The notes under the pieces were generated by a model. The model was not told the origin of the DNA and did no database searches. It saw only the letters and a program-made list of their open reading frames with translations. From Beijerinckiaceae bacterium (GTDB taxonomy: Bacteria; Pseudomonadota; Alphaproteobacteria; Rhizobiales; Beijerinckiaceae), in assembly GCA_019745195.1 (NCBI GenBank), contig JAIETL010000075.1, forward strand, positions 1 to 32,993: DNA of 32,993 nt, written 5' to 3'. The position numbers were made by a program, and so were the translations under genes. Shown here piece after piece: positions 26,107 to 32,993 of the stretch. Within the stretch, counting starts at the first letter, position 1. The number at the start of each line of letters is the position of its first letter.

Positions 26107-26688
26107 ATGGAAATACGGGTCAACATCAAGACGGAAGGCGTCCGTCAGCTTCTCGACGCTGCCGGGCCGCGCGCCGACGTTGCGCTGGCACGCGCCCTGA
26201 ACCGAACGGGCGGGCCAGTCGCGACCGCCGCCAAGCGCAATATCCGAAAGGTACTCGGCGCCAAGCCGCACCCCTACGCGAAGAAGCCGCTCGGCGACAT
26301 GCTGAGGAGCCGGACGCGGATCTACAAAGCGTCGCCCGGCAACCTGTCGTTCGCCCTGTCGGGCTTCGGCAAGGGACTGCCGTTGATCTACTATGCGCCG
26401 AAGGAAAGCCCGACCGGCGCGACGGTCAACTGGCTCGGCGCGCGCAAGAAGGTCGATCGGAGTTTCTATCTCTCCGGCAAGTTCCCAGGCCGCAAGCGCT
26501 CGGGGATATCCGGCTGGGTGAGCCAGCGGCAGAAGCCAGGCCGCTGGAAGCTCTACCGCCCGAATGGGCCAAGTGTGCCGGAGGCGATGGAACAGGCCGC
26601 CTTGGCGCGTGCTTGGGAGGCCGATGCGCGCGCGCGCCTGCCGGCTCATCTGCTCTCGGCCCTGCAGGCGGTTCTCAGGGGGTATTGA
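26107..26688 (+). CDS. Phage minor tail protein, GpZ-like
   Basis: This 193-aa protein resembles lambda minor tail protein Z and related prophage proteins: ALARALNRTGGPVATAAKRNIRKVLG (about 32-60) is the typical N-terminal helical repeat, and the middle has FALSGFGKGLPLIYY. GpZ-type proteins help build the tail end near the head joint. A strong AAGGAGG lies 6 bases before the ATG. It follows the tape measure gene by 62 bp on the same strand, which differs from the lambda order (Z is upstream of G-T-H), so the assignment is tentative; a Mu-like order is possible. Confidence 0.6.
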   Translation: MEIRVNIKTEGVRQLLDAAGPRADVALARALNRTGGPVATAAKRNIRKVLGAKPHPYAKKPLGDMLRSRTRIYKASPGNLSFALSGFGKGLPLIYYAPKESPTGATVNWLGARKKVDRSFYLSGKFPGRKRSGISGWVSQRQKPGRWKLYRPNGPSVPEAMEQAALARAWEADARARLPAHLLSALQAVLRGY

Positions 26689-26764
26689 CCATGGGTGTGG
26701 TCACCTTTCCGCGGCGCCATGCCGGCCAGCGAGGGCCCGCCGCGTTCGTCGTCGGCGTGCCGTC

Positions 26765-26772
26765 CGTATCCA
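26765..26772. repeat. IS66 target-site duplication, left copy
   Basis: CGTATCCA precedes the left end GTAAGCG of the insertion sequence; the identical octamer follows the right end at 29230-29237. An 8-bp duplication is the norm for IS66 elements. Confidence 0.9.
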
Positions 26773-26785
26773 GTAAGCGGTGTTC

Positions 26786-28315
26786 TCAGGCCACGGCCTT
26801 GAGCGGCTGCGAGGCGTAAGCCCATGGCAGCAGATCGTCGATTTGGCTCTGGGGATGGCCGGCGACAATACGGGCGATGACGTCGACGAGGTAGACTTGC
26901 GGATCGATGCCGTTGAGCTTGCAGGTTTCCACGAGCGAGGCGACGACGGCCCAATGCTCGGCGCCGCCGTCTGATCCGGCGAAGAGTGCATTTTTGCGAT
27001 TGAGGGCGATCGGCCGGATGGCGCGCTCGACCACATTGGAGTCGATCTCGATGCGGCCGTCGTCGAGGAAGCGACTGAGACCCGCCCATCGCGAGAGGGC
27101 GTAGCGGATTGCGTCGGCAAGCTTGCTCTTCTGGCTGACGAGGAGAAGCTTGGCGTGCAGCCACGGCTCCAGCGCCTCGACGATGGGGCGGCTTCGAGCC
27201 TGGCGGACGTCGCGCCGCTCCTCAGCGAAGCGTCCGCGGATATCGCTCTCGATGCGGTAGAGTTCGGCGATGCGCAGGAGCGCTTCCGAAGCGATAGGCG
27301 CGGGCCCGCCCTGCGCGAGATCGTAGAACTTCCGTCGGACGTGGCTCCAGCAGAATGCCAGGCTCACGGCATTCTTCCCGGCCAGCGTCTTGTAGCCGGC
27401 ATAGCCGTCCACCTGGAGCACGCCGGTGAAGCCTTGAAGATGCCGGATCGGCTGCTCAGCCTTGCGGTCGGGCGCATAGAGATAGGTCACACCTGGCGGG
27501 TCGGTGCCGCCCCAGGGCCGTTCGTCGCGGGCATAGGCGAAGAACTGACCGGTCTTGGTCCGACCGCGGCCGGGATCGAGCACCGGCGCCGTGGTTTCGT
27601 CGGCGAAGAGCTTGGTCGATGCCTTCAGTCGCTCGAACAGGCGCGCATGCACCGGCCGCAGAAGGAAGGCCGCCTTGCCGACCCAGTCAGCCAGAGTCGA
27701 GCGGTCCAGGTTCACGCCCTGCCGGCCATAGATCTGGGCCTGGCGGTAAAGCGGCAGGTGATCGGCGTATTTGGAGACGAGGACATGGGCGACGGTTGCC
27801 TCGGTGGGGATGCCGCCCTCGACGAGCCGGGCGGGCACTGGGGCCTGCACCACGACCTCCTCGCAGGCCCGGCAGGCGTATTTCGGGCGACGGGTCACGA
27901 TCACGCGGAACTGGGCGGGGACGATGTCGAGACGCTCAGAGACATCCTCGCCCATCGCATGCAGCTCGCCCCGGCAGCACGGGCAGGTCTTGTCCTGGAC
28001 GTCGATGATCTGCTCGACCCGCGGCAGGTGCGCCGGCAACGCCCCGCGGTTGGCGCGGCGCTTCCTGGCCCGGTCGGCATGCTTGACGGGATCTGCCGCT
28101 TCCTCGCCCGCGAGGCCCTCGGCCTCGATCTGCTCGGCCTCCTCGAGCCCGAGCAGCAGTTGATCGACCGGCAGGCTCTCGGCCCGGCGGCCGAAGCGAT
28201 GGCGCTGCAACTCCTTGATGATCTGACGCAGCCGCTCGTTCTCGGCGCGCTCTTCCGCGAGCATCGCCCGAAGCGCGATCGGATCGCTGGTCAGTGGGTT
28301 GGCCGCGTTGCTCAC
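26786..28315 (-). CDS. tnpC: IS66 transposase TnpC
   Basis: This 509-aa protein is the IS66-family transposase. The N-terminal segment has a helical leucine-zipper-like part, a zinc-ribbon-like pair (CPCCRGELH and CRACEE), then the DDE core: ADETTAPVLDPG and QVDGYAGY supply the two Asp, and the DSNVVERAIRP segment supplies the Glu. It ends with the usual C-terminal ALFAGSDGGAEHWAVVASLVETCKLNG block. Length is typical, and no frameshift is seen, so it is probably active. Confidence 0.96.
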   Translation of the reverse strand: MSNAANPLTSDPIALRAMLAEERAENERLRQIIKELQRHRFGRRAESLPVDQLLLGLEEAEQIEAEGLAGEEAADPVKHADRARKRRANRGALPAHLPRVEQIIDVQDKTCPCCRGELHAMGEDVSERLDIVPAQFRVIVTRRPKYACRACEEVVVQAPVPARLVEGGIPTEATVAHVLVSKYADHLPLYRQAQIYGRQGVNLDRSTLADWVGKAAFLLRPVHARLFERLKASTKLFADETTAPVLDPGRGRTKTGQFFAYARDERPWGGTDPPGVTYLYAPDRKAEQPIRHLQGFTGVLQVDGYAGYKTLAGKNAVSLAFCWSHVRRKFYDLAQGGPAPIASEALLRIAELYRIESDIRGRFAEERRDVRQARSRPIVEALEPWLHAKLLLVSQKSKLADAIRYALSRWAGLSRFLDDGRIEIDSNVVERAIRPIALNRKNALFAGSDGGAEHWAVVASLVETCKLNGIDPQVYLVDVIARIVAGHPQSQIDDLLPWAYASQPLKAVA

Positions 28316-28362
28316 GAAGCCGATTCAATCATGGATTACAGTGGCTTGCCAGTCTGGAAGGA

Positions 28363-28719
28363 TCAACTTGCCGCGACGGGGACCCGCGTTTCGCGCCGTT
28401 CATGAACGCGCCGCCAGTCGAGGCCTTCGAGCAACGCCTGAAGCTGCGCCGCTGTCAGCCGCACGACACCGTCGGCGATGGTCGGCCACTGGAACTTGCC
28501 GTCTTCCAGCCTCTTCGAGAACAGGCAGACGCCCGTCCCATCGAAGTAGACCAGCTTGATCCGGTCGGCGCGCCGCGCCCGGAACACATAAACCGCGCCG
28601 GAGAACGGATCGGCGCCCATGCTTTCTCGCACCAGCGCGGCCAGTCCCTCCGCGCCCTTGCGGAAGTCGACCGGCTTCGTCGCAATCATGACGCGGACCG
28701 CGCCGGTCGGGCCGATCAC
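28363..28719 (-). CDS. tnpB: IS66 accessory protein TnpB
   Basis: This 118-aa protein is the IS66 Orf2 (TnpB, unrelated to the IS605 TnpB nuclease). The signature is VMIATKPVDFRKGAEGLA, followed by FSGAVYVFRARRADRIKLVYFDGTGVCLF. Its exact role in transposition is unknown, but it is needed for efficient transposition in other IS66 elements. Its start overlaps the tnpA stop by ATGA. Confidence 0.95.
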   Translation of the reverse strand: MIGPTGAVRVMIATKPVDFRKGAEGLAALVRESMGADPFSGAVYVFRARRADRIKLVYFDGTGVCLFSKRLEDGKFQWPTIADGVVRLTAAQLQALLEGLDWRRVHERRETRVPVAAS

Positions 28720-29153
28720 GAGCCGCCCTTCAACGCGCCGATCACCGCAGCGATCGTCTTGGGGCTCGCGCCGGTTCCGACACGCACCACAACGCCGTCA
28801 ATCTCGATCTCGATACCGCCGCTCGGCCTGGCGACAGCGCGACGACGACGCGTGGCCGGCTGCCTCACGGTCTCGGGTTCGCAACGAACTGCATCGACCA
28901 CCGCAGGCACGAACATGGGCACCGGCTCTGGTGCTCGCCGCAAAAGACGCCGCCAACCGAAGAGCTGCTGAGGAGACAAGGCATGGCGGCGCGCAACCTC
29001 GCTCACCGACGCGCCGGGCGCGTAGCTCTCCGCCACGATCCTTGCCTTGTCGTCGTCCGACCAATCCCGCCGGCGCCCGGTCCCCGTGAAGACCTCGAAC
29101 CGCCGAACCGGCTCGTCGTCGCTGGATTTAAGCGTAAGCTCTGAAATCGTCAT
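28716..29153 (-). CDS. tnpA: IS66 accessory protein TnpA (HTH)
   Basis: This 145-aa protein is the first IS66 gene product. It contains a transposase-type HTH segment (DDKARIVAESYAPGASVSEVARRHALSPQQLFGWRR, about 33-68) and a basic C-terminal half. It probably binds the element ends. Its stop overlaps tnpB and the gene order is the standard tnpA-tnpB-tnpC. Confidence 0.92.
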   Translation of the reverse strand: MTISELTLKSSDDEPVRRFEVFTGTGRRRDWSDDDKARIVAESYAPGASVSEVARRHALSPQQLFGWRRLLRRAPEPVPMFVPAVVDAVRCEPETVRQPATRRRRAVARPSGGIEIEIDGVVVRVGTGASPKTIAAVIGALKGGS

Positions 29154-29229
29154 GTGTCGAAGCCCTCTGAGGCTTCAAACATCGGCGTTCAGGCTGCTGT
29201 CGCAAAGGTGGCGCCGGGATATCGCTTAC

Positions 29230-29237
29230 CGTATCCA
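29230..29237. repeat. IS66 target-site duplication, right copy
   Basis: CGTATCCA directly follows the right end of the IS66 element and matches 26765-26772. Confidence 0.9.
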
Positions 29238-29484
29238 GCACGAGCACGCCGCTGATCCTGTCGGGCGTCGATGCAGCGGCGCAGGCCGCCATCCTGGCCG
29301 AGGCTTCCCGCTTCGCTGCGACTATTGCCGAATTGGAGGCCTGTTCGGAACGGATGGTCGCGCTCCTGCAGCCGTTCGTCGTCGATGGATCGCAGGGCTC
29401 TGGTATATAGTGCGAAGGAACTTATCGACGCCGAACAGCCCGCTCGCGACCACCTTCCACTGGCGCGGGCCAGGCCAAACGTGT

Positions 29485-29841
29485 CTAGCGCCAGGCGCAA
29501 ACTATAGCTCGATCATTCGTCCAGCACGCATCGTTCCGCCTGAGCGTCCCGATCCCGGTATGCGCATGATTGGCGAACCGCTCTTCATTCCAGTAGCCAT
29601 CGGCGATCCCATCTCTCAACGGTTGAACTGTCGCGAAATACCCGCCGCGCTGGCTTGACCCGACAGTGAAACCGCCACCGCGCTGAAGCTGGATCGGGCA
29701 TCCGCCATTCAAGATCGTCTTGCCGTCCAGGACGAACAGGCAGCGGCCTTGCACGGTGGTGGCCTGCGCGTATGCCGCGACCGGCACGGCACTCCCGAGT
29801 ATCAGGCCGGCAATGGCGGATGCGATTGGGCCCCTGCACAT
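29485..29841 (-). CDS. Exported small protein of unknown function
   Basis: This 118-aa protein has a signal peptide (SAIAGLILGSAVPVAAYA, probable cut near residue 25). The mature part of about 93 residues contains four cysteines (GRCLFVLDG, GGCPIQL, DACWTND and IVCAWR), compatible with two disulfides in the periplasm. I recognise no family. The ATG has only a weak upstream ribosome site (GAATAAG). It follows the RexB-like gene on the same strand 8 bp downstream, so it may be part of that transcript, and the phage tail remnant ends just before its 3' end. Confidence 0.6.
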   Translation of the reverse strand: MCRGPIASAIAGLILGSAVPVAAYAQATTVQGRCLFVLDGKTILNGGCPIQLQRGGGFTVGSSQRGGYFATVQPLRDGIADGYWNEERFANHAHTGIGTLRRNDACWTNDRAIVCAWR

Positions 29842-29848
29842 TTCTTAT

Positions 29849-30283
29849 TCAAACCCATCTAAGTAGCTTGAACAGAATTTTGACAACCCTGATAAAGCAG
29901 AAGAACGACAGGAAGGCCAAATAAACCCATGCGAACTTATACCAGTCGGGAGGCGCTCTATTCGAGAAGAAAAAACCAAATATAGAAACGGCCAAGAAGC
30001 ATATTCCCCACGATATACCTTGATAAAAATATGAAAATAGCAAATCGTTATAGCCGGCTTGCTTTAAACGCTCGAAAACGCGCGATTCTGAAATGCTCAG
30101 TACGATGGCTTTGGACGCAGCTAGAAATCCAACAAGCACAGCTACCGTGTTGCCTGTCGCCGCAAGCAGGTTATCAGGGGTCTCTGGGAAGCGCCTCTCA
30201 CCGAAGTGGGCCCATGCAGCCAAGCAGATGCATGCCCCCAGGTAGGGCCATATCCTCTCAAAAAATAGAGCGCTTGGCTTCAA
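29849..30283 (-). CDS. RexB-like four-helix membrane protein
   Basis: This 144-aa protein has four hydrophobic segments, at about residues 9-26, 41-64, 84-108 and 113-139. Phage lambda RexB is also 144 aa with four membrane helices and follows rexA. The middle here (loop with LKQAGYNDLLF, then SYFYQGISWGICFL) lines up with my recollection of the lambda loop and third helix. In lambda, RexB opens in the inner membrane when RexA senses phage infection, depolarising the cell. The gene overlaps the upstream RexA-like gene by ATGA and has low GC content. The link to RexB comes from length, topology, order and weak similarity recalled from memory. Confidence 0.6.
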   Translation of the reverse strand: MKPSALFFERIWPYLGACICLAAWAHFGERRFPETPDNLLAATGNTVAVLVGFLAASKAIVLSISESRVFERLKQAGYNDLLFSYFYQGISWGICFLAVSIFGFFFSNRAPPDWYKFAWVYLAFLSFFCFIRVVKILFKLLRWV

Positions 30284-31167
30284 ACGATGTCACCATTCTC
30301 AATCCAGCCGTCGAGGGCAGTCGTAAGCGCTCGCCAGCGGTCGGCTTGTGCGGAGCGGCCGCCTGCGCCCACGCGGACTTCGAGATCAATGTCGAGCTGT
30401 TCGTCTAGCAGGCTTAGATCTTCGGTCTTTGCGAGATCGAACTCTCGGCCCTTTACGTTCGCACTTTGGACAATGTGGCGCGCCGCCAGAAGATCATTGA
30501 TATAGCCCATCACAACCCCCCGATCCATGTGGCTATCGCGGCTTGAGTTTGCGACCATACTGATCTTCAGGCGCTCGATTCCGTCAGGAAGGGGGGCGTC
30601 CAGAACCCCCGACAAGCTCCGGCCAGCTGCCAGGTCGGCTCGGTTGACACCAGGCACGGCGATCTCAAATTCGAATTCACGCACCAGCCCCATGTCACGG
30701 ATTTTCTGGATGGCACCTGGTTTCAAGACAGCGCCAAAACCAAACCCATAGGCTTGGCCGCCTGCGCCTCGAGGTCGCCTGCGACGGCCGTCGGCTTGAA
30801 GATGAGCAGCATGAAGGTAGTGCTGGATTCTCGTCAACCGCGGGCCAACGTGGTTGTACTGCACGATCAAACTGTTCGTGGGCTCATGGAACAGAACCCC
30901 AGTATCTTCCCCGAACGACTCTCCCGGCGCCAATTCGATTTCCGCTATCCGTTGATCATCTGACAGACGACCTGGGCCATGGCCAAACCGCTTGATGGCG
31001 AAATCCGCAAAATAATTATCACCTTCCCGCCGGTAGTCTTCTAGGCGCATGCCGGTCGCCTTGCCCTCGAAGATGCGGTCCGCGATCGACCTATTGGAAA
31101 GTGATTCAAGCAGTTCGGGCAGAGTGATGTCGCCGTGCTGATGCACGCGGTACGCCAGGATTTTCAT
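30280..31167 (-). CDS. RexA-like cytoplasmic protein
   Basis: This 295-aa soluble protein lies directly upstream of the RexB-like gene. Lambda RexA is 279 aa. Shared traits, from memory, are the order of segments: an ESFGEDTGVLFHEP-like strand followed by VQYNHVGPRLTRIQHYL, a middle FEFEIAVPGVNRADL segment, and a C-terminal basic/charged region. RexA senses phage protein-DNA complexes and triggers RexB. A GAGGGGG motif lies 6 bases before the ATG. There is an internal basic patch (DGRRRRPRG, about 126-134) that might bind nucleic acid. If correct, the pair is a prophage-encoded abortive-infection module. Confidence 0.55.
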   Translation of the reverse strand: MKILAYRVHQHGDITLPELLESLSNRSIADRIFEGKATGMRLEDYRREGDNYFADFAIKRFGHGPGRLSDDQRIAEIELAPGESFGEDTGVLFHEPTNSLIVQYNHVGPRLTRIQHYLHAAHLQADGRRRRPRGAGGQAYGFGFGAVLKPGAIQKIRDMGLVREFEFEIAVPGVNRADLAAGRSLSGVLDAPLPDGIERLKISMVANSSRDSHMDRGVVMGYINDLLAARHIVQSANVKGREFDLAKTEDLSLLDEQLDIDLEVRVGAGGRSAQADRWRALTTALDGWIENGDIV

Positions 31168-31300
31168 GATGCCCCCTCAACCCAAGGGCGCATTCCGCAA
31201 CGGCGATAACGCGAGAGTCAATCGTAACGTCAGATTGATGCACACCGTTTCGTCGTCGGAGAGGAGGACTTCTGGTGACAACCAGCGGCTGGCGCGCGCA

Positions 31301-31555
31301 TTACAAGGCCCTGATCTGCTCCTCGAATTCCTCCGGTATCGCCCCGTGCCGCGCCAGCACGTCGAGCGCGCTGACCTCGCCGGTTTCGTCGTCGGCGGTG
31401 ACATGGATCACAGCGACACCCTCCGCCGTCCGGCCGAGCCGTTCGCCTTCGTTCAAGGCATGATGCTTCGTCCTCGCCGCCACGCGCTGGGCCGGCACTA
31501 GGCGCTTCCGATGCGTCTTGAAGGGCTGCAGGAAATAGGTCTCGACGCTGGCCAT
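31301..31555 (-). CDS. Small SOS-box-controlled protein
   Basis: This 84-aa protein begins MASVETYFLQPFKTHRK and ends with DDETGEVSALDVLARHGAIPEEFEEQ. Its layout (MASV..Y..QPF start, a conserved D..TGE block, an FG/HG..PEE end) resembles a small conserved alphaproteobacterial family of unknown role. A GGGGAG motif precedes the ATG. It is divergent from the 31611 gene with the LexA box between them, so it is probably induced by DNA damage. No catalytic motif is visible. Confidence 0.7.
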   Translation of the reverse strand: MASVETYFLQPFKTHRKRLVPAQRVAARTKHHALNEGERLGRTAEGVAVIHVTADDETGEVSALDVLARHGAIPEEFEEQIRAL

Positions 31556-31578
31556 AGCTTGACTCCCCGATGCGGCTT

Positions 31579-31593
31579 GTTCTCATTACGTTC
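31579..31593. promoter_or_regulatory. LexA (SOS) box between divergent small genes
   Basis: GTTC-TCATTAC-GTTC matches the alphaproteobacterial LexA consensus GTTC-N7-GTTC exactly. It sits 23 bases from the leftward start at 31555 and 17 bases from the rightward start at 31611, in position to repress both. CTCATT...AATGAG forms an additional inverted repeat around its right half. Confidence 0.75.
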
Positions 31594-31610
31594 TCAAAAT
31601 GAGGAACGCA

Positions 31611-31838
31611 ATGACCGCGCCAGATCCATCACTGACGATCATCGACGACGCGATGCGACAAGCCGAAGCCGAAGAGGTTCTGGCTGAATTCGGCGGCGAC
31701 GCGCTGGCAGCGATCCGCGCCCTGCTGGACGACCAGGCGACGCTGATCGCCGATGCGCAGGAGGCGATGTCGCGGGGTTTCCTGCGCGGTCGCTTTGCGG
31801 ATGGGGCCCGTCGGCCGCCGGTCGAAGATGAGCCGTGA
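31611..31838 (+). CDS. Small acidic helical protein downstream of LexA box
   Basis: This 75-aa protein (MTAPDPSLTIIDDAMRQAEAEEVLAEFGGDALAAIRALLDDQ...) is acidic and helical, with a basic stretch near the end (SRGFLRGRFADGARR). I recognise no family. The ATG at 31611 is preferred to an in-frame ATG at 31599 because a GAGGA motif lies at the right spacing. It lies directly behind the LexA box and overlaps the next gene by 11 bases, so the two form an SOS-controlled pair. Confidence 0.6.
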   Translation: MTAPDPSLTIIDDAMRQAEAEEVLAEFGGDALAAIRALLDDQATLIADAQEAMSRGFLRGRFADGARRPPVEDEP

Positions 31839-32223
31839 GAACCGGCTCGATCCGAGCACGCCGCTCGTCGCTTATCCATGGGTGGTCGTGCGCCTGCGGT
31901 GCCATGTCTGCCCTCGCAACGCCGACGTCAGGCTTGCGGCCCTGGCGTCTCGCTACGGCCACCGGGCGCCGCTAAGGCTGGCGCTGCACGGGTTCATGGC
32001 GCTTTGCCCATGGGACCCGCATTCTGCCTGGCGGAGCAAGCCCCAGAAGTACGGCCATCGCTGCGGGGCCTATCTGCCGGATCTCAACTCGACCGCGCCG
32101 CCCGACCTACCGCCGGCGATGGGCGGCCTCAGCTTGATCGAGGGCGGCAAGGACGACATGCTGCCGGCAGAGCCCGCGCCGCTGCGGCGGCGCGTCGGCG
32201 GCGAGGGAGTGACCGGCAAATAG
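31828..32223 (+). CDS. Cys-containing protein of unknown function
   Basis: This 131-aa protein overlaps the preceding gene by 11 bases and is probably translated by coupling. Residues about 19-31 (VVVRLRCHVCPRN) hold a CHVC pair, and more Cys/His residues follow (ALCPWD, GHRCGAY), so it may be a small zinc-binding protein. The C-terminal 40 residues are low-complexity. The arrangement WVVVRLRCHVCPRNADVRLAAL is a recurring start among small rhizobial zinc-ribbon-like proteins. No function is known. It is under the same LexA box as its upstream partner. Confidence 0.6.
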   Translation: MSRENRLDPSTPLVAYPWVVVRLRCHVCPRNADVRLAALASRYGHRAPLRLALHGFMALCPWDPHSAWRSKPQKYGHRCGAYLPDLNSTAPPDLPPAMGGLSLIEGGKDDMLPAEPAPLRRRVGGEGVTGK

Positions 32224-32318
32224 CCGAGCGCCACCCCTTGTCAGTTCGTTTCCGCACGGTGTAATAACATACGGTACGATAGTAGTGCTTTCTTCGTGTC
32301 TTGACAGGACAAATATCA

Positions 32319-32765
32319 ATGTTTCACAGATCGCTAGCCATCGTCGCTTTGCTGATGTTTACACTAGGCGGATCAGTTCATGTCAATGCGAGCGGATTTA
32401 CTTTGGCAAAAAGACTGACGTCAGAGTGGACGCTTGTCAACAATCCCGAGTTCCCACAGTGTCTTTTTCTTAGTCGTACAGGCTATACAGGCTTCTACAC
32501 ATTGTCCTGGACCAAATTTAATAACGTCTATGCGTTAGCCCTACCTCCTTCGCCGAAAGTTGACTGCGGCTACAAGCGAGTTGCTGGATCTGATGAAGGC
32601 TTTCACGTCCCAGTCCTCTCGATTGACGTGATCGACGATGCGACGCTTCGGATCAAGATGCGTAACCAGACCTGTGTGCTGATCCACGAATATTTCGTGA
32701 CAGAATTGGCCTACAAAAGCGGATCGCGCCGCATTTCCGACCGATGTGACTACAATTGGCGCTGA
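32319..32765 (+). CDS. Exported small protein, AT-rich
   Basis: This 148-aa protein has a signal peptide (MFHRSLAIVALLMFTLGGS, probable cut after residue 24 in HVNA-SG). The mature part contains paired cysteines and beta-rich segments (TGFYTLSWTKFNNVYALALPP, LSIDVIDDATLRIKM). No family is recognised. A TTG at 32301 is an alternative start. Its base composition is AT-richer than the flanks, suggesting separate acquisition. It lies alone between the SOS-controlled pair and the SRAP fragment. Confidence 0.6.
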   Translation: MFHRSLAIVALLMFTLGGSVHVNASGFTLAKRLTSEWTLVNNPEFPQCLFLSRTGYTGFYTLSWTKFNNVYALALPPSPKVDCGYKRVAGSDEGFHVPVLSIDVIDDATLRIKMRNQTCVLIHEYFVTELAYKSGSRRISDRCDYNWR

Positions 32766-32861
32766 AGCTGAGCCACGGGATCGTTGCCATCCCGAAGACT
32801 ACCTTCAGCATCGGGTTTGAGCCGTTTGCAACATCGGGATCGTGCCAGGAATGTTGACGCG

Positions 32862-32936
32862 ATGTGCAATCTCTACAGCATGACCCGCAGTGTCGACGCG
32901 ATGCGCAAGCTGTTCGTGAAGCCGCCCCCTAATTGA
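32862..32936 (+). pseudogene. N-terminal fragment of SRAP protein (YedK/HMCES)
   Basis: The 24-codon frame MCNLYSMTRSVDAMRKLF matches the start of SOS-response-associated peptidase (SRAP) proteins, whose Cys2 crosslinks to abasic sites in single-stranded DNA. The similarity ends after about 19 residues and a TGA follows at 32934-32936 (full proteins are about 220 aa). The sequence after it (GACCGGACACGTCC...) looks like unrelated DNA, possibly the end of an insertion sequence that continues past the window. It is reported as a remnant; the rest may lie beyond a further insertion. Confidence 0.6.
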
Positions 32937-32993
32937 CCGGACACGTCCTCCCACTTCCGTAAGGGGTAGGAGTAATGTCGTGTCTATGACTGG

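Larger units (their letters stand above)
26773..29229. mobile_element. Complete IS66-family insertion sequence
   Basis: The element is 2457 bp long. Its ends are the inverted repeat GTAAGCGGTGTT... on the left and ...CGCTTAC on the right, the usual IS66 termini. It carries tnpA, tnpB and tnpC in order on the minus strand. The target duplication CGTATCCA is intact on both sides, so the insertion looks recent. It interrupts a small tail gene. Confidence 0.93.
26691..29410 (+). pseudogene. Small phage gene split by IS66
   Basis: An ATG at 26691, directly after the GpZ-like gene, opens a frame (MGVVTFPRRHAGQRGPAAFV...) that is cut at codon 28 by the IS66 element. Removing the element (26773-29229) and one copy of the target duplication rejoins the frame as ...GVPSVSS-TSTPLILSGVDAAAQ... 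and runs to a TAG at 29408-29410, giving an 84-aa protein. The rejoined protein has a helical C-terminal half (AILAEASRFAATIAELE). The function is unknown, but its place among tail genes suggests a tail or accessory tail protein. Downstream, phage-type sequence ends within about 75 bases. Confidence 0.75.

Noticed and set aside
29047..29658. Rightward 203-codon frame across the IS66 right end
   Set aside because: It spans the insertion boundary and overlaps tnpA and the exported protein; it is a chance frame, apart from the short phage-like piece noted near 29411.

Overview
The window is a piece of a GC-rich alphaproteobacterial genome, most likely order Hyphomicrobiales (Rhizobiales) and possibly Bosea-like. 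This rests on the protein content (an SSB of the type starting [10 protein letters not shown], a ppx/gppA-rlmE pair), alphaproteobacterial-type LexA boxes (GTTC-N7-GTTC or its GAAC form), and dispersed palindromic repeats of a kind common in that order. The genus is a guess; no rRNA is present.

The left half (1-15187) is mostly chromosomal core. It starts with 1.4 kb of repeat-rich debris holding two broken small loci: an antitoxin whose RelE-like toxin is cut short by a repeat, and a SEC-C motif gene with two single-base insertions in T-runs. Next is an AT-richer two-gene island (1489-2717): a Panacea/SocA-type antitoxin followed by an unknown protein ending in a DnaN clamp-binding-like DMPLF motif. 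A perfect LexA-box match lies 12 bp before the first start, so this may be an SOS-controlled SocAB-like system. Then come uvrA, a class V aminotransferase, a DinB-fold protein, ssb (with its own LexA box), an M20 peptidase, an exported MetX-like hydrolase, rlmE and ppx/gppA (overlapping operon), glpK and tRNA-Gln(CTG).

The right half (15188-32993) is accessory DNA. (a) 15321-15470 holds iteron-like CCGTCCA repeats. (b) 15828-20093 is a tight leftward operon: AlpA/excisionase-like HTH, coiled-coil protein, two tandem paralogues, a replication-type ATPase and an HEXXH protein. It could be the replication block of a phage satellite or integrative element. (c) 20262-21736 has a Tat-exported protein, an acidic repeat protein and a divergent XRE repressor with repeated operator-like motifs. 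(d) 22989-29410 is a degraded tail module: Arc-type regulator with twin-palindrome operator, tail chaperone with a -1 frameshift signal, tape measure protein, GpZ-like protein, and a small gene split by a complete IS66 element with 8-bp target duplication. (e) 29485-32765 is cargo: an exported protein, a two-gene module resembling phage lambda RexAB in order, length and topology, a divergent LexA-box-controlled small-gene cluster and another exported protein. (f) The window ends in a 24-codon fragment of an SRAP (YedK/HMCES) gene.

No integrase, capsid, portal or terminase gene is visible, and no second copy of the tRNA-Gln end was found. The accessory region is therefore either incomplete in this window or a mosaic of remnants. 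DNA damage is a recurring theme: uvrA, ssb, the possible clamp toxin, the SOS-box cluster and the SRAP fragment all point to it.
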